Positions 1 to 8,738 of a DNA stretch of 64,000 nucleotides are shown here, piece by piece. Numbering within the stretch: position 1 is the stretch's first letter; each line of letters begins with the position of its first letter. This DNA is from Planctomycetaceae bacterium. Lineage in GTDB: Bacteria; Planctomycetota; Planctomycetia; Pirellulales; Thermoguttaceae. The notes below the pieces were generated by a model. That model searched no databases, was not told where the DNA came from, and was given only the letters and a program-made list of their open reading frames with translations. The stretch lies in assembly GCA_012719125.1 (NCBI GenBank), contig JAAYAY010000068.1:1-64000 (forward strand), read 5' to 3'. Both the position numbers and the translations under genes were made by a program.

Positions 1-496
1 GGAAACCCTTTTGCTTTGCTTCCTGGTAGATTCGTTCGCAATCGCAGTGTTCAACTTTGGTCCGTCTAACGGGTTTTTTGGTTTTTTTCTGACTGTCCCC
101 AAAAGTGTCCCCGCTGTCCCCGGATTCGTGGAGCTGCGTCATCCACTCCGGTTGTCGCGGCCTCACTTCGTCGAGAATGGCATTTCGGGCCGCTTTGATG
201 TCGCCTTGGTCCAAGTCAGTCCAGGGCACAAACCCTCCAGGCTCGAACCACGCTTCCGTACCCTCGATTGTCTCGATTCGTCGGCATTCGTTGATTAGGG
301 CGGTGATCGCCGCCCGGGCTTTGTCGCATCTGTCGAGGATTGCCCATCGCGGACAGGATTCTTCGGTGGGCAGGACGTCGAGGGCTTCCGTCGCAATTCG
401 ACGAATATCCTTCACGGGGACCGGGGGGCCTTGTGCAAGGGCCATGTGCAGGTCGGTCAGGGCCTCAACAGCCTTGACGAGTTTCGGGTCGTTCAT
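1..496 (-). CDS. Hypothetical protein coupled to integrase, 3' end off the window
   Basis: An open frame starts with ATG at 496-494 and runs off the left edge with no stop, about 165 codons visible. Its start overlaps the integrase stop as ATGA, so the two genes are translationally coupled. The protein begins MNDPKLVKAVEALTDLHMAL, is charged and mostly helical in character, and ends in the visible part with a lysine/arginine-rich stretch followed by EHCDCERIYQEAK. I recognise no domain. A small protein made with an integrase may be an accessory or excision factor of the element, but nothing in the sequence proves it. Confidence 0.6.
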   Translation of the reverse strand, partial: MNDPKLVKAVEALTDLHMALAQGPPVPVKDIRRIATEALDVLPTEESCPRWAILDRCDKARAAITALINECRRIETIEGTEAWFEPGGFVPWTDLDQGDIKAARNAILDEVRPRQPEWMTQLHESGDSGDTFGDSQKKTKKPVRRTKVEHCDCERIYQEAKQKGF

Positions 497-1671
497 TCGG
501 CACCCCCTTCCCGCCCAGCATAGAGCCAGTTTCGCACGTAATCCGAAACCCGCTCCAGCCGCTCATCGCTAATCTTCTGGCGGTAAATGGCACCCATCGA
601 GTTGTCCCTGTGGCCCATAACCAGGTCGATTGCCGGCCAATCCCCGGTTTCGTCGGAAATCGTCCTGAACGACCTGCGGAGCGAATAGAACGCGTGCCCG
701 GGCCGGTAGAAGTCGGCCTTGCCCAGAACCGCTTCACGGAATGCGTGCGGAAAGATATTTCTGCCATCGCTTCGCAGCCAGGCTGTCCCGGCCGATGTCA
801 GAAACACGCGGGATCGGTGTTTCTGGTCGACGGGTGGGCGGCGGACGGCGATTGCCTTCTCGATGGCTGCAATCGTTTCCGGCCACAGCTTGCACCTCCG
901 ACGCTCGCCGGTCTTCTGGCGGTAGAGCGTAGCCCAGCCGTTCTCCAGGTCGAGGTGTTTGAATTCCACGCGGGCGATGTCGGCGGGGCCATAGGCTGCG
1001 TTAATGCCCAACATGATGGCAGCCCGGTAGGTGTGGCTGGCATGATCCAAGAGCCAATGGATCTCGTCCGCGGAGAAACAACGCTCGCCGTGGGCGTGTT
1101 TTTCACGTTCGATGATTCGTCGGCCGGGTGCCTCAAAACTGAGGCCGTACTGAACGGGCTTGTCAATCAGCAGGCTCTTGTAGAGCCATGAAAAGAACGT
1201 CTTGACCCGCCGGATGTCCGTTGCCAACGTGACGCCGGCCACGGATTTGCCGTTCTCTCCGGTAGCCAGCCGTTGGCGAAGTCGGCCGAAGTCGTCCGGC
1301 CCAATCGCACTTACTGGCGTCGATCGGCCCAAGGTATCGGCGATTTTCTGGCACGTGCCGAAATAAGAGGCCCAGGTCCGCGGTGATAGCTCCCCTCGGT
1401 CGCGTGCCTGTTTCTTCGCATGGAGGAATTGGTCGCAGCCCAGTTTGATGGTCAACTGCCCATCGGCGCGCCGTGGTGTGCGACCGGCCAGCAGGTCATC
1501 CTTCTGGTCGAGCCAGAGCCTGAGGGCGGCTTCGCCCTTGGGATCGTCGGCCACCTTGCCGAAGTAGACAAGCTTCTGGCGGACCTTCTTTGCCCAGCGG
1601 CCCGTAGCGTGGGGGAAGAGCGGAAAGTCGGGTCGGGGCTTCTGCGGGCGAGACTTCGCGGTAGAATTCAT
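493..1671 (-). CDS. Tyrosine-type site-specific recombinase (integrase)
   Basis: Phage-type integrase of 392 residues. An N-terminal core-binding domain (about 50-180) is followed by a C-terminal catalytic domain (about 200-385). The catalytic part shows the box II region FYSLRRSFRT, the GH pair in VMGHRDNS and the nucleophile tyrosine in AIYRQKI. Box I is atypical: where most integrases have a TGLR-like segment with the first catalytic arginine, this one reads NAAYGPADIARV. From memory this type is common in planctomycete integrases. The gene presumably belongs to an integrated element extending left of the window. It overlaps the next minus-strand gene by four bases. No tRNA or clear att duplication is visible on the right side. 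Confidence 0.88.
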   Translation of the reverse strand: MNSTAKSRPQKPRPDFPLFPHATGRWAKKVRQKLVYFGKVADDPKGEAALRLWLDQKDDLLAGRTPRRADGQLTIKLGCDQFLHAKKQARDRGELSPRTWASYFGTCQKIADTLGRSTPVSAIGPDDFGRLRQRLATGENGKSVAGVTLATDIRRVKTFFSWLYKSLLIDKPVQYGLSFEAPGRRIIEREKHAHGERCFSADEIHWLLDHASHTYRAAIMLGINAAYGPADIARVEFKHLDLENGWATLYRQKTGERRRCKLWPETIAAIEKAIAVRRPPVDQKHRSRVFLTSAGTAWLRSDGRNIFPHAFREAVLGKADFYRPGHAFYSLRRSFRTISDETGDWPAIDLVMGHRDNSMGAIYRQKISDERLERVSDYVRNWLYAGREGGAE

Positions 1672-1968
1672 CGGGGCACCTCATCGGTCAAAAGGGTTAG
1701 GTGTCTCAGTCGCCCGTCGGCCTCAATCCGGCGGGCGACAATCTTTCACCCAGGATTCTACCGGGTGTCTCATCGGGTGTCAAACCGATTTCTGATAGTG
1801 GCAAGAAACCTCGGGAAAACAAGGGCGAAACCCGATTCTCGCTAATCGTTCATTCTAAAGGAGCAGTGGGGGAAGGGACAGGGCAGAAAGCGGGTGAGGT
1901 GTTGGGCTTGTCAGGGGGCCGTGCCTGCTACGGGGGGGCAGAGTCCGATTGTTCAGGAGCACGATCTT

Positions 1969-2047
1969 CTGGATTCCCTCCTGCGCGGGAATGACGAAGG
2001 GGTTGCGCGGGAATGACGAAGGGGGGCCGCGAGGGAATGACGTAGGG
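1969..2047. repeat. REP-like GATTCCCxCCTGCGCGGGAATGAC repeats, one full and two truncated copies
   Basis: One full copy (1969-1996) of a short imperfect palindrome, GATTCCC...GGGAATGACG, is followed by two shortened copies near 2004-2022 and 2029-2047. Near-identical copies occur at 10871-10900 and 34300-34329, so this is an interspersed family within the window. The ATTCCC-N8-GGGAAT core resembles repeats known from other bacteria such as neisserial dRS3; that comparison is from memory. Confidence 0.75.
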
Positions 2048-2067
2048 GTGGGACGTGACGAACATGT

Positions 2068-2155
2068 CTCGCCTGCGGCAGCGGGTTAAACGAGAAGCCT
2101 CGCCTGCGGCAGCGGGGTGAACGAGAAGCCTCGTCTGCGGCAGGGGGCAAGCGAG
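2068..2155. repeat. Tandem 31-bp repeat, about 2.8 units
   Basis: Two 31-bp units starting CTCGCCTGCGGCAGCGG at 2068 and 2099 are followed by a shorter diverged unit at 2130-2155. The 24-bp core ending in GGGTTAAAC recurs at 8988-9011 (inverted) and 9089-9112, so the unit is a dispersed repeat that has locally expanded here. Confidence 0.8.
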
Positions 2156-2415
2156 TTTTCTGCGGGGGGTGGAGACTGTAGCGATGGCAGGAGGTGGGAG
2201 CGTGGGAGGGCTGGTGGCGAGTATCCGGCGACTTCCGATTGTCTGGGGCAACGGACAAGACTTGTGCGGGCTATATCGCCGGGAGACGGGCGACTCGACG
2301 CGGTGCAAACGGTTTTGCTCATCGCCGAACGAACAGACAGACGATCGCTCACAACAAAGGAAATCGTACAGATCGTGCGCTTCGGCGCAGGTGACGGAGA
2401 AGTCACGGAAGATTC

Positions 2416-4461
2416 ATGAAACGTGTTCTCGACTACATGCCCTGGTGGCTTGTGATACCGGCAAGCTGTCTTGGAGTGTGCCTCCTTGTGGCTCTGCTGG
2501 CCAGTTTCGGAACACCTCCCGTTGCCAAGCACAGGCGGGCAGCCGTTTCGGGTGATCTGTCGCCACATCTGCTGCCTCGCATGGAAGGCGATCCGGCAGC
2601 GTCGGCCATGGCGTCGGACCACCTGCTTCCGATGGGCGAGGAGGCGGATTTGCCGCGGCGTTTGGCGTCGTCGGACGCCATTCCGGTGTTGACTTCTGCA
2701 GACCATTACAGTCCACAGGTCAACACCGGATGGCTACCGACGGACCTGAGAGGGGCGGTTCCCCTGCGTCCCATTCCTCTCTTGAACATGGCCGGTGCTG
2801 TTCCCCGGCCCCAGCTTGTCGCTCCACTGCCGCGATACGGCTCCGATCGGATGCGACAGGGGCAATTGCCGGGACTGGCAACGGCGGAATCGGCCGGTTT
2901 GGTTCTGGTCGATTCGATGTTTGGGGCCCCGGTCATCGAAAACGCTGTGCCGCAGTCCGGCGTGCGGGGTGCGCAAGCATTGACGGAGGCGACTGCAATC
3001 ACGCGAATTGGAGGCCCGGATCGGGCGAGACGGCAAGCGCCGATTGCGCTACCGCCGGTGGAGGATCGTCAGATCGATGTGCTTGTGCCGATCTTGCGGG
3101 CACCGAACATAGTGCGGTCATTGCCGCCTGTCGAGCCCGGGCTCACTCCCGTGCCGGGGCTGTGCGGAAGGGGAGTCGCCAGTGGGGGATCCGGAACCGT
3201 GGCTGTAGACGTTGTGGACGTCGTCGTGCCGCTGCCTCTCGTCGAACCCGGCCACGAGGAAACCGCCGCCGAATCGGTAGAGCCGGTGTCTGCGTCGATG
3301 CCGCCGGTTGAGCCAAGGCTGCTTGATCCCGGCAAGCCGGCGGCGATCGAGATGTTTGAGAGGCTGTTCCGGCCGCTCGCGGTTGAGCCGAGCAGCCAGT
3401 ACGGGTCGGAGGTCACGGTGGAGCCGGAAGGTTGTGCTGAGGACTGGAGCGGACTGCTGGATGAAAGGGCACAGGAAGATGCGGCGGAAGATCTTCCACA
3501 GCCCTTGCCGCCGGTCGATCGCGACGGGGAGAGGCCGGACAGGCTGTCGGCAGTGGAAGCTGACGGGAAGGACGTAGAACGGTTCGACCCGCGCGAGTAC
3601 GAGCGCTGCCGGAGTCTTGAGTTGATTGCCGAGGAGGCGGACAAGCACACTCGGCGCGGTTTCGAACTGGCGGGCAAGAAGGCCCATTTCTCCGCCCGGC
3701 TGGAATTTACACGAGCGCTTCGCATCCTAGCCCAGGGGCTGGACACGGAACGGAATACGAACCGCTACAGTCAGGCACTGGCGGCGGGAGTGCGGGCTCT
3801 GGACGAGGCCGAGGATTTCCTGCCGAAGGACGGCCACCTGGAAGCGGAACTCGATCTGGCGATGATTGCCGGGGCCCATCGAACGCCGGTTCTTCAAGCG
3901 GAGGACGGAGAGCAAGTGACCCCGTTGGCGGCGATCCAGCGGTATCACACGTACGCCCAGGAACAGTTGGCGACGGCCGTTGGGAAGGAGGTTGCCGGAT
4001 CGATGGCCCTGTGCGGTTTGGGCAAGCTCTACATGGCGATCGGCGATCAGCAACGGGGCGACGGAATCGTGGCGGCTCGTCCCAAGGCGATGGTGCTCTT
4101 ACAGGCGGCGCTGATTGTCTCGCCCGGCAATCACATGGCGTCGAACGAGTTGGGCGTGCTGCTTGCCAGGAGCGGCCGCCACAGCGACGCTCGAGCGGCC
4201 TTTGAGCACAGTGTGGCCGCGTATCCGACGGCCGAAGCATGGCGGAACCTGGCGCTGACCTGCGAGCGGTTGGGTGCGATGGACGAAGCTTATCGAGCCG
4301 CACGACAGACGCTGGCTCTGCGCGGCCATTCGACCGGGCAGGTTACGCCGATGGGCGGGAGCCAAGGAGCGGTCCGCTGGGTCTCGCCGGCCGAACTGAC
4401 GAACATGGGAGGGAACGTGCGAACGGCGTCGGCCGCAAGGACGGCGGAACGAGCGAGGTGA
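2416..4461 (+). CDS. Large proline-rich anchored protein with C-terminal TPR-like repeats
   Basis: 681 residues. The N-terminus has a hydrophobic segment (about residues 8-30) that acts as a signal anchor. A long low-complexity region (about 35-400) follows, rich in proline, valine and glutamate with recurring PPVE/PLVEP motifs. The C-terminal third (about 400-650) is alpha-helical with tetratricopeptide-like units, for example the segment around NELGVLLARSGRHSDARAAF. It lies directly upstream of a Wza-like export protein on the same strand, separated by 158 bases containing a perfect inverted repeat, so it may serve an envelope or polysaccharide function. No enzymatic domain is evident; the specific role is unknown. 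Confidence 0.75.
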   Translation: MKRVLDYMPWWLVIPASCLGVCLLVALLASFGTPPVAKHRRAAVSGDLSPHLLPRMEGDPAASAMASDHLLPMGEEADLPRRLASSDAIPVLTSADHYSPQVNTGWLPTDLRGAVPLRPIPLLNMAGAVPRPQLVAPLPRYGSDRMRQGQLPGLATAESAGLVLVDSMFGAPVIENAVPQSGVRGAQALTEATAITRIGGPDRARRQAPIALPPVEDRQIDVLVPILRAPNIVRSLPPVEPGLTPVPGLCGRGVASGGSGTVAVDVVDVVVPLPLVEPGHEETAAESVEPVSASMPPVEPRLLDPGKPAAIEMFERLFRPLAVEPSSQYGSEVTVEPEGCAEDWSGLLDERAQEDAAEDLPQPLPPVDRDGERPDRLSAVEADGKDVERFDPREYERCRSLELIAEEADKHTRRGFELAGKKAHFSARLEFTRALRILAQGLDTERNTNRYSQALAAGVRALDEAEDFLPKDGHLEAELDLAMIAGAHRTPVLQAEDGEQVTPLAAIQRYHTYAQEQLATAVGKEVAGSMALCGLGKLYMAIGDQQRGDGIVAARPKAMVLLQAALIVSPGNHMASNELGVLLARSGRHSDARAAFEHSVAAYPTAEAWRNLALTCERLGAMDEAYRAARQTLALRGHSTGQVTPMGGSQGAVRWVSPAELTNMGGNVRTASAARTAERAR

Positions 4462-4481
4462 GAACCGACGCGGAAACGACT

Positions 4482-4533
4482 GTTGCCTTTCGCTCCGCGA
4501 AAGTGGCGCCGCTTTCGCGGAGCGAAAGGCAAC
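4482..4533. repeat. Perfect 22-bp inverted repeat (GTTGCCTTTCGCTCCGCGAAAG arms)
   Basis: Arms at 4482-4503 and 4512-4533 are perfectly complementary across an 8-base loop. Each arm itself contains a short palindrome, CTTTCGCGGAGCGAAAG-like. It sits 20 bases after the TPR gene's stop codon. It could work as a transcription terminator, but there is no T-run, and I believe similar sequences are dispersed in planctomycete genomes, so a mobile repeat is as likely. Confidence 0.85.
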
Positions 4534-4619
4534 GATACAACCGTTGTTGATTCGTCGATCCTGAGGCAGGCGGGTGAAACGGGAAAGAGACGGAGCACCT
4601 GAGACAACCAGAATCCGGA

Positions 4620-5777
4620 GTGTCGAGACCAGTGTGGGCAACGCTCATTTTTCTGATAGATGCGAAGTTCGGCGGGCGTTTGAGCCGTCACGGGATTGCG
4701 GCGTTGCGTCTGGCGGCCCTGCTTCTTGCCGCCGCTTTCACCTGGTCGGAATCTGCCAATTCCGCCGAGGCCCCCGTCTGTGGCAACTGCGACTGTTGCC
4801 GATGGGAGTCGGTTCGAACCGCCAACTGGCGGGCCTACGCCCAGGGCGAGTACATTGCCCGGGATCGAAGCCCGCACGTTTCCGAGTATCGCCTGCGGGT
4901 GGGAGACGAGCTGGATCTGGTGTACCGTTTGACCCGCGAGGAACGTCCGGAGCCGTATCGGATCAACGTGGGGGATGAAATCCTCATCGAGTCGATGACC
5001 GATCCGACTCTGGACCGCAGCCTGATCGTCCAGCCGGACGGGATGATCACGCTGCGGCTGCTGGGGCAGGTGAAGGCGAACGGACTGACCGTGGCCCAGT
5101 TGGGCGAATACGTCGAGGATGCGTACAAGAAGTACTACAACGCACCGACGATCACGGTCACGCCGGTCAAGGTCGACACCAAGCTGGAAGATCTTCGTGC
5201 GGCAGTTGACCGGCGTATGGGCTTGGGTGGGCAGAGCCAGATCGCGCGAGTCACTCCCGAGGGCTCCATCTCGCTTCCCGGCATCGGCTGGATCTACGTG
5301 CAAGGGCTTACCCTGGCGGAACTCCAGCAGGAACTGGGGGAACGCTACGCCGAGTTGATTCCCGGCGTCGAGGTCATTCCGGTGATCGTCTCCTGGGCGC
5401 CTCGCTACGTCTACGTGCTCGGCGAGGTGGCGGCGCCGGGCAGGTTTGAATTGACGGGGCCGACGACCATTCTCCAGGCCATTGCCATGGCGGGCAGTTG
5501 GAACAACGGGGCCTACTTGGACCAGGTGGTCATCTTTCGCCGCGACGACAACTGGAGGCTGGTGGCGACAAAGGTCGACCTGCGAGCCGCGCTTCGGGGC
5601 AAGACGCCTTGCCCGGAAGGGGAGATCTGGCTTTCCGATTCCGACGTGGTCATTGTGCCCAAGGGGCCGATTCTGGAGGCGACGGATTTCATCGAACTCG
5701 TGTTCACCCGCGGAATTTACGGGGTGATGCCGTTCAGCACTTCCTACGCGTTCGAGTCGCTGTCGGGGTTGCCGTAA
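4620..5777 (+). CDS. Polysaccharide export protein (Wza-like, Poly_export/SLBB)
   Basis: 385 residues from a GTG start; a later start is possible. A hydrophobic segment around residues 27-45 ends at a likely signal cleavage region (ANSAEA), so the protein is exported. A Poly_export domain starts near residue 95 (YRINVGDEILIES) and includes the typical VQPDGMITLRLLGQV. A second related unit (TPEGSISLPGIGWIYVQGLT) precedes an SLBB-type segment (VYVLGEVAAPGRFELTGPTT). The family forms outer-membrane channels for capsule or exopolysaccharide export. No co-polymerase/tyrosine kinase (Wzc-like) gene is adjacent; the main glycan cluster of the window is 37 kb away. Confidence 0.9.
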   Translation: MSRPVWATLIFLIDAKFGGRLSRHGIAALRLAALLLAAAFTWSESANSAEAPVCGNCDCCRWESVRTANWRAYAQGEYIARDRSPHVSEYRLRVGDELDLVYRLTREERPEPYRINVGDEILIESMTDPTLDRSLIVQPDGMITLRLLGQVKANGLTVAQLGEYVEDAYKKYYNAPTITVTPVKVDTKLEDLRAAVDRRMGLGGQSQIARVTPEGSISLPGIGWIYVQGLTLAELQQELGERYAELIPGVEVIPVIVSWAPRYVYVLGEVAAPGRFELTGPTTILQAIAMAGSWNNGAYLDQVVIFRRDDNWRLVATKVDLRAALRGKTPCPEGEIWLSDSDVVIVPKGPILEATDFIELVFTRGIYGVMPFSTSYAFESLSGLP

Positions 5778-5898
5778 GGGGATTGGCTCTGCCAGATCGA
5801 GACGACTCTTCTTGCGGGAGGGAGCCCTGGGTGGTTGCTGTCCTGCATTCTGGGGCGTAGAATGACCCTGGAATGCACCACCCGCTGGGGCGAAAGAC

Positions 5899-6909
5899 AT
5901 GGCAAATACTGGCGGAAGCCAAGGCAATCACGACGAATTCGTTGCCAGATGTTTTCAGGATCTTGAGCTGGCACGAGCCTTCTTCCATCACTATCTTCCT
6001 GCGGAGATTCTGGAGCAGATTGACTTGGAGCGAGTCTCGTTGGAAGAGGGGTCGTTTGTCGATGAGGACCTTCGTCGCTCTTACAGTGATCTGAACTATG
6101 CTGTACCACTGCGGAAGGGTCTGCAGGGCGACGAGAAGTCTCGTGCGTACATCTACATCTTGGTTGAACACAAGAGCGCGTCAGATGAGTTCACCGTTTT
6201 TCAACTGCTGCGGTACATGGTGAGGATTTGGCAGAGGGAGTTGGAGGCCGCGAAGTATCGATCCGGCTTTCGGTTGCCTCCGATCGTCCCGTTGGTGTTG
6301 CATCACGGTCGGACGCGGTTTCGGGCTCCGGTTGACTTCAGGGATCTTGTGGTCTCGATGCCGGGAGTTGACGCATTTGTGCCGCAGTTTCGGTGTTTGC
6401 TGGTGGACCTGATGTCGATTGGCCCAGACGAACTGCCTGAGAGCGAGGTCCGGCTTTGCGCCGTGCTGGGAGTCATGCGATCTGTCTTCGGTGAAGAGAT
6501 TGATGCGGCTCTACGCGACGCCGCGATTCGCCTTGCGACGATTCTGGATCGACCCGAGACGAAGGACACCCTGGCGGCTATAATGACTTATGTCCTACAA
6601 AGCGCTGGTCGAATGACGGATGCGAGGCTTGCGGAAGCCATCCAACCCCTCGGAAGGGTAGGAGTTGATGCAATGAGTACGCTGATTGAAAGGTGGAAAG
6701 AAGAGGGACGGCTGGAAGGACGCGAAGAGGGACGGGTTCTCAGTCGACAGGAGACGATCCTCGAGATTCTCACAACCAGATTCGAACGAGTTCCAGAGCC
6801 CGTTTCGCATTTTGTCCGCGGCATTTTTGATTTGGAGCGTCTGGCGCGATTGACCGCGGCTGCTTTGAAGTGCGATTCCCTCGACCAGTTTGCCGAGAGT
6901 CTGAAATAG
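5899..6909 (+). CDS. Rpn family recombination-promoting nuclease / putative transposase (PD-(D/E)XK)
   Basis: 336 residues of the Transposase_31/Rpn family, whose E. coli members are RecA-independent recombination-promoting DNA endonucleases. The N-terminal signature HDEFVARCFQD (11-21) is followed by the nuclease core: D64 in YSDLNY, then E90 and K92 in LVEHKSA, with Q102 in VFQLLRYM as the usual glutamine. The catalytic set looks intact. The C-terminus (about 240-270) has the charged coil with EGRLEGREEGR typical of the family. Base composition is visibly less GC-rich than in neighbouring genes, consistent with transfer. The VanZ-like gene begins on its stop codon. Confidence 0.9.
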   Translation: MANTGGSQGNHDEFVARCFQDLELARAFFHHYLPAEILEQIDLERVSLEEGSFVDEDLRRSYSDLNYAVPLRKGLQGDEKSRAYIYILVEHKSASDEFTVFQLLRYMVRIWQRELEAAKYRSGFRLPPIVPLVLHHGRTRFRAPVDFRDLVVSMPGVDAFVPQFRCLLVDLMSIGPDELPESEVRLCAVLGVMRSVFGEEIDAALRDAAIRLATILDRPETKDTLAAIMTYVLQSAGRMTDARLAEAIQPLGRVGVDAMSTLIERWKEEGRLEGREEGRVLSRQETILEILTTRFERVPEPVSHFVRGIFDLERLARLTAAALKCDSLDQFAESLK

Positions 6910-7343
6910 TGGCCCCTGACAGACCTTGGCGACGGGCGATGCAGGTGGTCATCTGGTCGACCCGCATTATTCTTGTTCTCTATGCGACCGTGCTGACGAT
7001 TTCGCTGCTCGTTACCGATCCAATGGCCTGGTTCTGGGGAGTGGGGGCGGAGATTACTCCGCCCGATCGCGGCGTTCACTTCAGCGCATTTCTCATTCTG
7101 GCCGTCCTGTGTATGGCAAGCCGGTTGCCGTGGCGGGCATCGAAGCTGGCCGTTCTGCTGGCGGCCTACGCGCTCGCGACCGAGTCGCTTCAAGGTTTGA
7201 TTGAGGGTCGCAGCGTCGAGTTGGTGGACTACGGAGAGAACCTGCTGGGGCTGGGCGTGGGAATGGGCCTGTGGACACTCGGTCGTCGGGTTGTTTTGGG
7301 ATGGGACGACGAGCGAACGGGGCCGCCGGAAAAGTCGTCCTAG
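6909..7343 (+). CDS. VanZ-like family membrane protein
   Basis: 144 residues from a GTG that overlaps the last base of the upstream stop codon (TAGTG); an internal ATG at 6939 is an alternative. It has four predicted membrane segments (about residues 15-37, 52-70, 75-98 and 108-128). It keeps the VanZ-type pattern: a conserved D at PPDRGVHFSAF, then ATESLQGLIEGRSVELVDYGENLLG, where the E-LQ and D-x-x-x-N residues are family hallmarks. The family is named for a teicoplanin-resistance accessory protein, but most members have no known function. Confidence 0.8.
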   Translation: MAPDRPWRRAMQVVIWSTRIILVLYATVLTISLLVTDPMAWFWGVGAEITPPDRGVHFSAFLILAVLCMASRLPWRASKLAVLLAAYALATESLQGLIEGRSVELVDYGENLLGLGVGMGLWTLGRRVVLGWDDERTGPPEKSS

Positions 7344-7434
7344 CCCGGAATAATCACAAACCTCTGTCGATCGCTCGCAGTTTGTTGCAGGCAAACAAGT
7401 CAGAAACAGGGACCGCTCGGAGGCACTGTGTATT

Positions 7435-7514
7435 GGGTGGCACGCTCAGAGCGTAGCGATGGGCGTGGTGGGCCGACTAGCCACGCCCATCGCTACGCTC
7501 TGAGCGTGCCACCC
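7435..7514. repeat. Perfect 34-bp inverted repeat, GGTGGCACGCTC family
   Basis: Arms 7435-7468 and 7481-7514 match perfectly around a 12-base loop. The preceding GGAGGCACTGTGT and the outer arm sequence GGGTGGCACGCTC recur at 18236-18279, where the arms are only 13 bp long. The two sites are therefore members of one dispersed palindromic family with different stem lengths. Confidence 0.88.
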
Positions 7515-7572
7515 ATGAACGATTTGGGCCAGGTTGTGTTGTGGGACCTCGTTTTCACCGGCGCAAGAAAAG

Positions 7573-7620
7573 CCAAGAGCCCTTCCCATTCCCTGGGATG
7601 GGCTCTTGGATCGTAGGCGA
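7573..7620 (-). terminator. Likely intrinsic terminator of the DUF1559 gene
   Basis: A 16-bp stem (7573-7588 with 7594-7609, one mismatch) around a 5-base loop. Read on the minus strand it lies 40 bases past the stop codon of the DUF1559 gene and is followed by CTTTTCTTG, a modest T-rich tail. Confidence 0.65.
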
Positions 7621-7649
7621 TCACAAGCTCGTCAAACGTGCGGAAACGG

Positions 7650-8738
7650 TCAGAAGCTGGCCGTATCGAGGACGCCCGTCAGCGGCGGAACCGCATTCTT
7701 GCCGTCCGGCGTCATCAGGTGTTGGTACACGCTGTAATCGATGTTCTCACGAAGGACCTGAGTGTGCCCGTCGCAGAAAGACGCGATGACGACGCCCGGA
7801 TGCCGTGAGGACAGACGGGCGTGATACACGTCGTAACCCTTGAAGCCGAGGTCCTCATTGATGGCGAAATGGGTAACCGGAGTAGTAGACGTGGGGTCAC
7901 CGCCCTCGGGCACCGCTTCCGTTGGCGACCAGATGAAACCGCAATCGAATTCCTTGATGGGCGTTCGGCGATTCTTCTGCAGGGCCGGATCTGTGTTCAG
8001 GTAGTCGCGAGGAATCCAGTCGGTCGCTTGAACGTTCTCGGAAAGCATGAGGGTGTTGGTGCTGCCGTCCAGTTGGGTCAGCCTGTCGAGAGACATTGTT
8101 TCCCGCGAGTCGACCGACGGAGTCGAGAATTTCGCTCTCCAAATCTCCGACGAATGGTCAAAAAACACGCCGTGGGCAGCGATGTCTGGCTTTCCGTTAT
8201 AACGGGAATCTGGGTTTGGATTAGGAATACTGGAGTCGATTTGGCCGCAATTCACGACATAGGAGTTGGACGTCGAGCCCTGTCCCATATCGATTGTCAC
8301 ATCGCTCGGGCAACCGAGAAACCTGATGAACACGGCAGGACGCTCACCGTTGTTGGTAAGGTCATTCTCGTTGGTTGCCACCTTCGTTCGCCATTTCGTC
8401 CACAGATCGTTGAGTTCCAGATAGGGGAACAGAACGACCTCCCAGGTGACGTCATGCTGCGGATTCCTGGCCGGATCAAATTCGGTAGGCGTTCCAGGAG
8501 TTACGGGGGCCCCTGTCGGTCCGAGGTACTCCACGAAGCCCGGGAACTCTCCGTTACTCGACTCGTAGCCGAGCATGGCAGTTGCGAGCTGCTTCTGGTT
8601 GTTCATACAGGTGGCACGGCGGCCGTTTTCGCGGGCTGCTTGCACGGCAGGCAGCAGGAGGGCCATCAACATGCTGATGATGGTGATGACCACGAGAAGT
8701 TCGACGAGCGTGAACCCTCTTCGTCTGTGGCGTTTCAT
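7650..8738 (-). CDS. DUF1559 domain protein with type IV pilin-like N-terminus
   Basis: 362 residues. The N-terminus has the prepilin/pseudopilin cleavage and methylation motif [11 protein letters not shown] followed by a hydrophobic helix. The rest is the DUF1559 (SBP_bac_10) region, which includes the terminal H-x9-DG signature ([13 protein letters not shown]). Planctomycetes carry many paralogues of this family; the products are presumed to be pseudopilin-like envelope proteins of unknown function. A stem-loop terminator follows the gene. Confidence 0.92.
   Translation of the reverse strand: MKRHRRRGFTLVELLVVITIISMLMALLLPAVQAARENGRRATCMNNQKQLATAMLGYESSNGEFPGFVEYLGPTGAPVTPGTPTEFDPARNPQHDVTWEVVLFPYLELNDLWTKWRTKVATNENDLTNNGERPAVFIRFLGCPSDVTIDMGQGSTSNSYVVNCGQIDSSIPNPNPDSRYNGKPDIAAHGVFFDHSSEIWRAKFSTPSVDSRETMSLDRLTQLDGSTNTLMLSENVQATDWIPRDYLNTDPALQKNRRTPIKEFDCGFIWSPTEAVPEGGDPTSTTPVTHFAINEDLGFKGYDVYHARLSSRHPGVVIASFCDGHTQVLRENIDYSVYQHLMTPDGKNAVPPLTGVLDTASF

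Larger units (their letters stand above)
1672..2415. other. Gene-free gap with two repeat families
   Basis: I see no convincing gene. The left part lies upstream of the integrase and may contain its promoter and an attachment site, neither of which I can define. From about 1969 the region holds tandem or degenerate copies of two interspersed repeats listed separately. Short open frames here on both strands are built from the repeats and lack ribosome binding sites. Confidence 0.6.

Noticed and set aside
11-298. A 95-codon + strand frame at the left edge
   Set aside because: It is opposite the gene coupled to the integrase, whose minus-strand frame is open for 165 codons with a proper ATGA start.
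4290-5927. A 545-codon minus-strand frame opposite the export protein gene
   Set aside because: It covers the tail of one gene and all of another on the other strand; no motif, no ribosome binding site.
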